The notes under the pieces are model-generated. The model ran no database searches. It was not told where the DNA came from and worked only from the letters and a program-made list of their open reading frames with translations. A stretch of DNA of 5,086 nucleotides. It comes from Haloferacaceae archaeon (GTDB taxonomy: Archaea; Halobacteriota; Halobacteria; Halobacteriales; Haloferacaceae). The stretch lies in assembly GCA_028274825.1 (NCBI GenBank), contig JAQCMZ010000133.1, forward strand, positions 1 to 5,086, written 5' to 3'. Made by a program: the position numbers and the translations under genes. Positions 1 to 4,824 of this stretch are shown here, one piece after another; the first letter of the stretch is position 1; every line of letters begins with the position of its first letter.

Positions 1-396
1 CGAGAAGACGACGAGAACGGCGACCCCCGGAATTGGGGCGACCACGGGAATCTCGACTTGCACGGGTGGGCGTTCGACCGCTTCACGACGCTTCTCGACT
101 ACAAGGCGGAAGCTGAGGGCATCGACGTGGAGTTGGTGTCGGAACGAGAGACGTCGAAGTCGTGTTCGGCGTGTGGTCATACTGACGACACTCAGCGCGT
201 CGAACGCGGACTGTACGTGTGTGAGGAGTGCGAGACGGTTGCAAACGCGGACGTGAATGGTGCGGAGACCATTCGGCAACAGGGACTCCCGAGTCTCGCC
301 ACGGATGGCGGCGAGAGGGATAACGGTTGGCACAGCCAGCGGTTCACCTGTTCGACCGTCGTGAGGGCTGTTTCGTCCCACGAGAACAGGTCGTGA
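1..396 (+). CDS. tnpB: TnpB, RNA-guided endonuclease of an IS1341-type element (C-terminal part, frameshifted tail)
   Basis: TnpB proteins are omegaRNA-guided nucleases encoded by IS200/IS605 elements and are ancestral to Cas12. The frame is open from the first base, so the true start lies upstream. The visible 131 residues carry a four-cysteine zinc ribbon, CSAC at about residues 55-58 and CEEC at 74-77, followed by NADVNGA, whose Asp (about 84) is the RuvC-III catalytic acid. The TSKSCSACG and ADVNGA context is typical of haloarchaeal TnpB. After residue 110 (DNGW) the frame reads an unfamiliar tail to TGA at 394-396. In the frame one base back, from 327, it instead reads LAQPAVHLFDRREG and PREQVVNREP to TAA at 408-410, which is the tail expected for the family. 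A net loss of 1 or 4 bases near 325-331 explains this. The catalytic core visible here is intact; only the last residues are changed, so activity is uncertain. Confidence 0.88.
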   Translation, partial: REDDENGDPRNWGDHGNLDLHGWAFDRFTTLLDYKAEAEGIDVELVSERETSKSCSACGHTDDTQRVERGLYVCEECETVANADVNGAETIRQQGLPSLATDGGERDNGWHSQRFTCSTVVRAVSSHENRS

Positions 397-428
397 ACCG
401 CGAACCGTAATATCCCAACGCGGTCGGG

Positions 429-459
429 AATCCTCGCCAACGGGCGGGGAGGATGTCAA
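429..459 (+). repeat. IS right end (RE) hairpin, expected 3' scaffold of the omegaRNA
   Basis: TCCTC at 431-435 pairs with GAGGA at 449-453, and CC at 437-438 can pair with GG at 447-448. TGTCAA follows, ending at 459. In IS200/IS605 elements this hairpin is the recognised right end, and the omegaRNA made from the 3' end of tnpB ends in it, with the guide read from the flanking DNA. By that rule the guide of this copy would start at about 460, inside the former 5' coding region of the MOSC gene. The guide assignment is inference. The hairpin shares exact blocks with the structure at 4429-4455. Confidence 0.75.
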
Positions 460-460
460 G

Positions 461-1300
461 CCTCACATTAGCCGCATCCTCGCATATCCGATCAAGTCGT
501 TGCCGATGCTCGCCCGGGAGTAGGCGACTTTGATCGCGAACGATGCTCTCGCCGGCGATCGTGCGTATGCAGTTTTCGAAGCAGGAGTCTCTCCAGGCGA
601 GGCGTCTGTGGCTGGTGGTGGCGGATATGTGAACGGCAAGAGTGACTGGCAGGTTCACACTGTCTCAGCAGACTACGAACTGGCTGGAGATGGAGATGCG
701 ACGTCGACTCGGGTCAACGTTGACGTTCCGGGAGTTGGGGCCGCAGGGTTTAGTCTGCCGGACGAGTCTGACGCACTCGCAGACTGGCTCGGCGACATGC
801 TCGGATACGCGGTGGATGTTCACCGGGATCCGGCCGGATTCCAAGACCGCTCGCGAGCGTCGGGATCAACCATTATCTCGGAAGCCACACTTGAGGAAGT
901 AGCCTCGTGGTACGACGGGATCGACAGCGACGAGATGTGTCAGCGTCTGCGCCCGAATATCGTCGTTGACGGGGTGGACGCATTTTGGGAAGACCGCCTG
1001 ATTGCCGAGCCTGACAGCCACGTCGAATTCCAACTGGGTGAGGCTTTCATCAGGGGTGTAAATTCGTGTCGGCGATGTGTGGTCCCCTCTCGAGACCCCG
1101 ACACTGGCGCAGAGTACCCCGAGTTTCGAACCCGGTTCATCAACCAGCGGAAAGCGACCCTTCCGGAGTGGAATGGTGGCGACCGGTTCGACGGGTTCTT
1201 TCAGCTCATGACTAACACTATCGTTCCAGATTCTACTGCCGGGACAGTGATCGAACTGGGCGCGAAAGTCGAGATTCGTGGAACAGTCGCGACGAACTAA
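461..1300 (+). pseudogene. MOSC-domain protein (YcbX-like), disrupted by IS insertion and an in-frame TAG
   Basis: MOSC proteins bind a molybdenum cofactor and act in sulfur transfer or in N-hydroxylated base reduction. The frame starting HISRILAYPIKSLP at 464 is the usual MOSC N-terminal beta-barrel opening. It meets TAG at 521-523 and continues in the same frame with DALAGDRAYAV, YVNGK, SRASGSTIISEATLEEV, and the MOSC core around NSCRRCVVPSRDP and TRFINQRKATLPEW, where the Cys of RCVVPSRDP is the likely cofactor-binding residue. About 280 residues would be the normal length, so nothing else is missing. No ATG or GTG precedes HIS in frame, because the insertion sequence ends at 459. Translation from a TTG at 530 would give 256 residues without the first strand of the N-terminal barrel. 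The gene is therefore probably dead. The alternative is a shortened product from TTG 530 or a stop-codon readthrough, both less likely. Confidence 0.8.
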
Positions 1301-1338
1301 CCCGTCCGGGTCAGGGCCTACATCAAGATGCCCGCGTC
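1301..1338. other. Short convergent intergenic region
   Basis: Only 38 bases separate the ends of the MOSC pseudogene and the minus-strand RCK gene. It contains the inverted repeat ACCCG/CGGGT at 1300-1311 with a 2-base centre. There is no T-run of the kind that ends archaeal transcripts. Read on the minus strand, the RCK frame would continue six codons beyond its TAG to a second TAG at 1318-1320. Confidence 0.4.
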
Positions 1339-2085
1339 CTACAGGAGCCCAGCGACGTTCTGGCCGCTGGCAACCTCGGGGATGACGACAGTGTCCGCGC
1401 CGGCTTGTCGAGCGAGCGACTCGTACATTTCGTCGCCGACCCGAACTACCATGTGAAGATCGGCGTTGAGTTGCTCAGCCACAATTGCGACCTGGATATT
1501 CGCGTTCGAGTCGTCGATGGCAGTGACCATTGTCTGAGCGTCTTCGATACCGGCTTCGCTCAACACGGTTTCATCCCGGGCATCCCCGAGCACCACCAGG
1601 AGGCCGTCGTCTTCGGCAGTTTGTGCCTGTGATTCGTCCATTTCAACGAGCACGACATCTGTCTGGTCGGCTCGCAAGTGTGCCGCGACGGTCTCGCCGA
1701 ATAGTCCGTATCCACACACCACCACGTGATTCTCAAGTGAGTCAATTTGTGAAGCGTCTCGCACGTGTTTCACCTCGCGTCTGATCTGCTCGCCGAACGC
1801 AGTGGTCAGCACCGTCTCCCCGATCCAGACGCTCGAAACGACCAGCCCACCCGTTATGAGGATGGCGAAGGCCTTCGTCATCCGTTCTGGGCCATCGCTG
1901 TCGGTATAGTGAAACTCGATTCCACTGGGATTGATGAGCCAGTAGGTCGCCTCGACAACCCCGACGCCGCAGAGCCCGACGAAGCCGACAATCCCCGTCG
2001 CTGTAACGAACAGAAACGACGCCACCGGTCGCGCCACCCGTCGGATGATGGGCCGGGGGTTGCCCGGGAACGCGAAGGCGAGCAT
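1339..2085 (-). CDS. Two-TM, RCK/TrkA-N domain protein, potassium-channel-like without a canonical filter
   Basis: The 248-residue product has an N-terminal membrane part and a C-terminal NAD-binding RCK (TrkA-N) domain, the layout of prokaryotic two-helix K+ channel subunits. Helix 1 spans about residues 21-44 and helix 2 about 72-93. The RCK Rossmann fold shows GYGLFG at 125-130, the acidic end of strand 2 (VEMD, 147-150) and GDARD at 167-171. Between the helices, VEATYWLINP then GPERMTKAFAIL align by eye with the channel pore segment, but TVGYGD is absent; residues 54-60 read SGIEFHY. It may therefore be a non-conducting or differently selective paralogue, or a membrane-tethered RCK regulator. 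ATG at 2085 is chosen over an upstream TTG at 2106 because a TATA-like box lies about 25 nt upstream, fitting a leaderless mRNA. It stands alone, divergent from the amidohydrolase gene. Confidence 0.78.
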   Translation of the reverse strand: MLAFAFPGNPRPIIRRVARPVASFLFVTATGIVGFVGLCGVGVVEATYWLINPSGIEFHYTDSDGPERMTKAFAILITGGLVVSSVWIGETVLTTAFGEQIRREVKHVRDASQIDSLENHVVVCGYGLFGETVAAHLRADQTDVVLVEMDESQAQTAEDDGLLVVLGDARDETVLSEAGIEDAQTMVTAIDDSNANIQVAIVAEQLNADLHMVVRVGDEMYESLARQAGADTVVIPEVASGQNVAGLL

Positions 2086-2101
2086 AGTTGCACATTTTTT
2101 T

Positions 2102-2114
2102 CGCAAATAATAAG
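2102..2114 (-). promoter_or_regulatory. TATA-like promoter of the RCK gene
   Basis: On the minus strand the sequence CTTATTATTTGCG spans 2114 to 2102, centred about 24-27 nt upstream of ATG 2085. No Shine-Dalgarno sequence lies between. This is the spacing expected of a haloarchaeal leaderless transcript and was used to choose the start codon. Confidence 0.55.
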
Positions 2115-2170
2115 TGCCAACGTTTCCGCAGTCTTCGCCGCTGGTTTGAGGTCGCTGTTATGATACTGAA

Positions 2171-2185
2171 CCCGGAGTGGCCGGG
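2171..2185. repeat. Small inverted repeat in the divergent intergenic region
   Basis: CCCGG, AGTGG, CCGGG forms a perfect 5-bp stem around a 5-base loop. It lies between the divergent RCK and amidohydrolase genes, 86 bases upstream of the RCK start codon and 104 upstream of the chosen amidohydrolase start. It could be an operator or chance; nothing else supports a function. Confidence 0.25.
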
Positions 2186-2288
2186 CGAGTGTTCTCACCT
2201 CATCACAGACGGTGCGCTCACGGTCAAAAACGGACAAGGAGATGCTTGCTGACGGAACCCTTTTCCAGTGACCGATATCATCGAATCT

Positions 2289-3440
2289 ATGCACGTTATT
2301 CGGGGCGGGACTGTGGTGGACGCAGAGCGGACACGACAAGCTGATGTCGGTATCGAGAACGGACGGATCACCGCCGTTGGGGACGTTGATGGGGGCGACA
2401 CAGAGATTGACGTCTCGGGATTGGTGGTCGCGCCGGGGCTGATCGACTCACACGTCCATCTCACGTTAGACGGTGGCCCCGACCCAGCGGCGACACACGA
2501 CATGTCTGACTTCACGGCCAGTTATCGAGCAACCGCCAATCTCGCTGCCGCGCTCAAGGCTGGCGTGACGACGATTCGTGACCTGGGCTCTCGAGGACCG
2601 CTGGCGCTGGACGCCGGTGATGCTATCGCCGACGGACTCATCCGTGGGCCGCGTGTGACCGCCTGTGGCCGGGCGATTGTGATGACTGGCGGCCACGGTC
2701 ACTGGTTCGGTCGAGAGGCGGACGGCCCTGTCGAGGCGCGAACGGCCGCTCGCGAGCAACTCAAGCACGGGGCTGACGTGGTGAAGTGCATGGCCACGGG
2801 TGGCGTGTTGACTGAAGATGCTGTGACCGGGGCTCCAGAATTGGTCCCCGAAGAATTGGAAGCGATCGTGGATGCTGCCGCTCCTACTGGGACGCCCACA
2901 GCGGCACACGCACACGGTGCAGAGGGAATAAAAAACGCGATTCGCGCAGGCATATCAAGCATCGAACACGGCACGTACATGGACCGAGAGGCTGCTGAGA
3001 TGTTGGTCGATACTGGAACCTACTGGGTGCCGACGGCCAGTGCGCTTCACGGGATCGTCGAGAACGGCGTCGAAGCCGGGATTCCGGAGTCGGCTGTCGA
3101 AAAGGCCGCAGATGCGGCTGATTACTTCACAGATGCGTGGGAACACGCGCTGGCAGCCGATGTCGATATCGCGATGGGTACTGACGCAGGAACGCCGTTC
3201 AATCTATTTAGAGATATTCCGCAGGAACTGGAGTATATGACTGAATACGGACTGACTCCTGACCGTGCGTTAGAGGCTGCGACAGTCAACGCTGCCGATC
3301 TGCTCGATCTAGAGGATGTCGGGCGGGTGACCGAGGATTATCGAGCAGATTTGCTCGTGTTGGAGACTGATCCGACAGAGGATATCACGGCGTGGCGTGA
3401 CCCTGTGGCCGTCTTCGCTGCCGGCGAGCAAGTCAGTTGA
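2289..3440 (+). CDS. Metal-dependent amidohydrolase (imidazolonepropionase / Xaa-Pro dipeptidase-like)
   Basis: The 383-residue product is a full-length amidohydrolase-superfamily enzyme of the COG1228 type, a group that hydrolyses cyclic amides or dipeptides with a metal centre. The metal ligands are all visible: HVH at 55-57 after the VAPGLIDSH strand, Lys166 in VVKCMATGG (the carbamylated bridging lysine), His207 or His209 in AHAHG, His227 in IEHGTYMD, and Asp299 in MGTDAGTP. The short N-terminal and C-terminal parts (VIRGGTVVDA, RADLLVLETDP) form the usual beta-sandwich. Cytosolic location is inferred, as no signal peptide is seen. The substrate cannot be read from sequence; Xaa-Pro or Xaa-Arg dipeptidase activity is the closest family guess. 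A GTG at 2268 would add seven residues. ATG 2289 is preferred because MHVIRGGTVVDA matches the family start and a weak A/T patch at about 2260-2264 lies 27 nt upstream. It appears to be transcribed alone. Confidence 0.87.
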   Translation: MHVIRGGTVVDAERTRQADVGIENGRITAVGDVDGGDTEIDVSGLVVAPGLIDSHVHLTLDGGPDPAATHDMSDFTASYRATANLAAALKAGVTTIRDLGSRGPLALDAGDAIADGLIRGPRVTACGRAIVMTGGHGHWFGREADGPVEARTAAREQLKHGADVVKCMATGGVLTEDAVTGAPELVPEELEAIVDAAAPTGTPTAAHAHGAEGIKNAIRAGISSIEHGTYMDREAAEMLVDTGTYWVPTASALHGIVENGVEAGIPESAVEKAADAADYFTDAWEHALAADVDIAMGTDAGTPFNLFRDIPQELEYMTEYGLTPDRALEAATVNAADLLDLEDVGRVTEDYRADLLVLETDPTEDITAWRDPVAVFAAGEQVS

Positions 3441-3546
3441 ATGCTAATCTTGGCTGAATCGAGACAGCTATCACCGAGATGAAATCACGAGACACTCTGG
3501 CTTTCATTCGACACAAGAAGTCGACACCGAGGCTCATCATCTACTC

Positions 3547-3577
3547 AACTGCCTCGCCCGCGCTGTAGCGGGGAATC
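3547..3577 (-). repeat. Solo IS200/IS605 right-end-like hairpin, minus orientation
   Basis: Read on the minus strand, ATTCCCCGC, TACA, GCGCGGGCGAGGC is followed by AGTTGA. GCGGG (3568-3572, plus strand) pairs with CCCGC (3557-3561) around a 6-base loop. The order ATTCC, GC-rich stem, GAGG, then a TTGA/TCAA-like end resembles the right end at 429-459, but with weaker identity than the copy at 4429-4455. No tnpB remnant is recognisable upstream of it. It could be a relic of an excised element, or simply a GC-rich hairpin downstream of the amidohydrolase gene. Confidence 0.35.
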
Positions 3578-3636
3578 TGCCTCGATTTCTGGGTTGAGAC
3601 AGCGGAATCCATCTCAGACGGGGACGAAGCGGAAGC

Positions 3637-3648
3637 GTTTTAATTTAT
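3637..3648 (+). promoter_or_regulatory. TATA-like promoter of tRNA-Glu
   Basis: GTTTTAATTTAT is the most A/T-rich stretch upstream of the tRNA and follows a purine-rich GAAGCGGAAGC that could serve as the BRE. It would place the transcription start near 3669-3672, leaving a leader of roughly 20 nt before the mature tRNA at 3690. Confidence 0.55.
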
Positions 3649-3689
3649 TCTCCGATATCATTAGCTACAGCCTCGATAACGTTCACCTG

Positions 3690-3764
3690 GCTCCGATAGT
3701 GTAGTCCGGCCAATCATCTTGCCCTCTCGAGGCGAGGACCTGGGTTCGAATCCCAGTCGGAGCA
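3690..3764 (+). tRNA. tRNA-Glu (anticodon CTC)
   Basis: The 75-nt sequence folds as a complete cloverleaf. GCTCCGA (3690-3696) pairs fully with TCGGAGC (3757-3763), and A3764 is the discriminator base. The D arm contains GTAGTCCGGCCAATC. The anticodon stem TTGCC (3719-3723) pairs with GGCGA (3731-3735) with one G-U pair. The loop CTCTCGA gives anticodon CTC at 3726-3728, reading GAG. The T arm is CTGGG, TTCGAAT, CCCAG. CCA is not encoded and there is no intron. No repeat of the tRNA 3' end was found downstream, so there is no sign of an integrated element here. Confidence 0.95.
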
Positions 3765-3803
3765 TCGTTTCTTGATCTGTTCATCTGACTGTGATTACCA
3801 TCG

Positions 3804-3833
3804 ACTGAATATACTCCCAACTCGACATTCAGT
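3804..3833. repeat. 7-bp inverted repeat downstream of tRNA-Glu
   Basis: ACTGAAT at 3804-3810 is matched by ATTCAGT at 3827-3833 with a 16-base loop. It lies 40 bases beyond the tRNA. The T-rich CGTTTCTTG just after the tRNA (3766-3774) is a better terminator candidate. No gene is seen in 3765-4001. Confidence 0.25.
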
Positions 3834-3890
3834 GCTTCGAGAGCAGTCACAGACAGGTTGGTCCCCAATCGCTGGGTTCATCTTACGCTG

Positions 3891-3922
3891 ACAGCCGGGC
3901 GCTCCCACGCTGGGGACGCTGT
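3891..3922. repeat. Strong hairpin downstream of the small membrane protein gene
   Basis: ACAGC (3891-3895) pairs with GCTGT (3918-3922), and TCCC (3903-3906) with GGGA (3913-3916), leaving a 6-base loop and a bulge of seven bases on one side. It lies 80 bases past the stop codon of the minus-strand gene at 4002-4286. It could influence transcript 3' ends, but archaeal termination mostly relies on T-runs and none follows. Confidence 0.3.
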
Positions 3923-4001
3923 AATTCGGCGAGTATCATAGATTCGAACTGACGAGCGCAGGGAAATATTTCAGACCATACCGTGACTGAATCACCTCAC
4001 A

Positions 4002-4286
4002 TCATGAGGACTCGGTACCAGTCGAGTCTTCATCTTCTATTTCATCGATTCGATCTTGTAATTCCTCAATTGCCTGCTCATCAACTGTTCCCCAATAAGC
4101 GACGATAATAATCGCGGCGATAAATACGACACCCCACCCGAGAGTCGCATACTCGTCTGGAACGTATAGCCCGAAAATCCCGTCAATCACGCCTTCTAAC
4201 GAGAAGACAATCAGAACCGGACCGATGACATCACGCGGGAGGAAATGGTCGATATACGTCTTCAATATACGTGGTTCCAAATCCAT
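4002..4286 (-). CDS. Small two-helix membrane protein with acidic C-terminal tail
   Basis: I do not recognise a named family. The 94-residue product starts MDLEPRILKTYIDHFLPRDV and then shows two hydrophobic stretches, about residues 20-42 (interrupted by Glu31 and Asp35) and 49-66 (LGWGVVFIAAIIIVAYWG). The remainder, 67-94, is very acidic and charged, with a short heptad-like helix around EQAIEELQDRIDEIEDED, ending in Ser/Thr. A membrane hairpin with a cytosolic coiled-coil tail is the simplest reading. The start is supported by a TATA-like box centred 28 nt upstream and by absence of a Shine-Dalgarno sequence. The acidic composition and A/T-rich third positions differ from the GC-rich enzymes upstream, which may mean it is a lineage-specific gene. 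It stands alone. Confidence 0.72.
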   Translation of the reverse strand: MDLEPRILKTYIDHFLPRDVIGPVLIVFSLEGVIDGIFGLYVPDEYATLGWGVVFIAAIIIVAYWGTVDEQAIEELQDRIDEIEDEDSTGTESS

Positions 4287-4308
4287 GCTGTCGTCATCTC
4301 TGCCGAGT

Positions 4309-4318
4309 GATTAATACT
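4309..4318 (-). promoter_or_regulatory. TATA-like promoter of the small membrane protein gene
   Basis: On the minus strand AGTATTAATC spans 4318 to 4309, centred about 28 nt upstream of ATG 4286. This fits a leaderless transcript. Confidence 0.55.
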
Positions 4319-4338
4319 TCCGACACGATTCACTGACC

Positions 4339-4348
4339 GATATACATC
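4339..4348 (+). promoter_or_regulatory. TATA-like promoter of the omegaRNA-like locus
   Basis: GACCGATATACATC contains a BRE-like purine/C stretch and a TATA-like core at about 4340-4347. Transcription would begin near 4368-4372, which is exactly where the run of stem-loops starts. The match of spacing is the main support; the assignment is inference. Confidence 0.45.
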
Positions 4349-4369
4349 TATCGAAGTGTACAGGTAATC

Positions 4370-4461
4370 TCACTCTGGCGAGAGTTGCACAACTGGGGTA
4401 ACTGTCCTGGTTGGATTACCCACAAGGAAATCCTCACCCTTCAGTGCGGGGAGGAACTCGG
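4370..4461 (+). ncRNA. Orphan omegaRNA-like RNA / solo IS200/IS605 right end
   Basis: The stretch folds as consecutive stems. ACTCT (4372-4376) pairs with AGAGT (4381-4385) around GGCG. GGGTAA (4396-4401) pairs with TTACCC (4416-4421), and inside it TCC (4405-4407) with GGA (4413-4415). TCCTC (4431-4435) plus CCC (4437-4439) pair with GGG (4448-4450) plus GAGGA (4451-4455). The last hairpin shares AATCCTC and GCGGGGAGGA exactly, in the same order, with the right end of the TnpB element at 429-453. TGTCAA is replaced by ACTCGG, so a transposase cleavage site is not preserved. There is no tnpB upstream, because a divergent gene promoter occupies that space. It is either the relic of a lost element or a stand-alone guide RNA. 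If omegaRNA rules hold, the guide would begin near 4462 (GCGCTGTCTCTGG). Confidence 0.5.
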
Positions 4462-4824
4462 GCGCTGTCTCTGGTTTTGTTCGTGTGATTGACGCTCGCT
4501 GGCTCTCTCCGTGATTCTCCGTAATTCTCGATGAGTCTCTGTGATGTGACTTCTCTCCCGTGTCGACTCTTCTCGGGGGGCACGACATCTTCGGGGGTTC
4601 ACAGCGGAAATTGCGTGGACGCTTGCGACTGACCTCATAAACGAATCTGGGTGAACTGAGACAGGGAGCCAGCCGGATAACCCATCTCTTCTCTCTGCCG
4701 CTTAGAGCACCTAACTCCTCTGTGAACTGCTACAGCCGTGGGAGGAAGCGCGTACAATCTATCACCTGAAGAATCGTACACAGAAATCTCCGGTCAGGCC
4801 ACCCGTGTCGGACTGACATGGCGG
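4462..4824. other. Non-coding stretch, no protein gene supported
   Basis: Open frames here are short and lack recognisable motifs. The stretch holds a 10-bp tandem repeat (4506-4545), an inverted pair GTTCAC (4598-4603) and GTGAAC (4651-4656), a second copy of GTGAACTG at about 4722, and CTACAGCCGTGGGAGGA at 4729-4745, which resembles the 3' half of an IS200/IS605 right-end hairpin without its 5' partner. It may be built from decayed mobile-element ends. Confidence 0.4.
4506..4545. repeat. Four tandem 10-bp units, consensus TCTCCGTGAT
   Basis: The units read TCTCCGTGAT (4506-4515), TCTCCGTAAT (4516-4525), TCTCGATGAG (4526-4535) and TCTCTGTGAT (4536-4545). TCTC recurs at exactly 10-base steps, close to one helical turn. 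Flanking sequence does not continue the pattern. Confidence 0.6.

Larger units (their letters stand above)
1..459 (+). mobile_element. 3' part of an IS200/IS605-family (IS1341-type) insertion sequence
   Basis: The segment contains the C-terminal part of a TnpB gene followed by a terminal hairpin and the end sequence TGTCAA, after which a MOSC-domain reading frame begins at once. In this family the right end is a short hairpin and is not an inverted repeat of the left end, and insertion makes no target duplication. The left end and the start of tnpB lie outside the window, so it cannot be told whether the element carries tnpA. The boundary at 459 is inferred from the TCAA end and from the resumption of MOSC-like coding sequence at 461. 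Confidence 0.85.

Noticed and set aside
500..530. TAG at 521 as a pyrrolysine codon
   Set aside because: Pyrrolysine is confined to few archaea with methylamine pathways, the MOSC position is not functional, and the gene has also lost its start to an insertion; a nonsense mutation is simpler.
1530..2163. Plus-strand frames of 84 and 132 codons overlapping the RCK gene
   Set aside because: They are antisense shadows of a well-supported gene with clear RCK motifs.
3683..3868. Open frame of 61 codons on the minus strand
   Set aside because: It runs antisense through the tRNA-Glu gene and shows no domain or promoter; it is an artefact of the tRNA sequence.
3690..4001. tRNA-Glu as an integration (att) site for a mobile element
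   Set aside because: No second copy of the tRNA 3' end was found downstream in this window and no integrase gene is present.
4370..4638. Minus-strand frames of 65 and 72 codons
   Set aside because: They are composed largely of the 10-bp repeat and of the complement of the omegaRNA-like stems; composition is not protein-like and the starts lack promoters.
4498..4673. GCTGGCTC at 4498-4505 and GAGCCAGC at 4666-4673 as terminal inverted repeats
   Set aside because: Eight bases with no target duplication and no transposase between them is within chance expectation.
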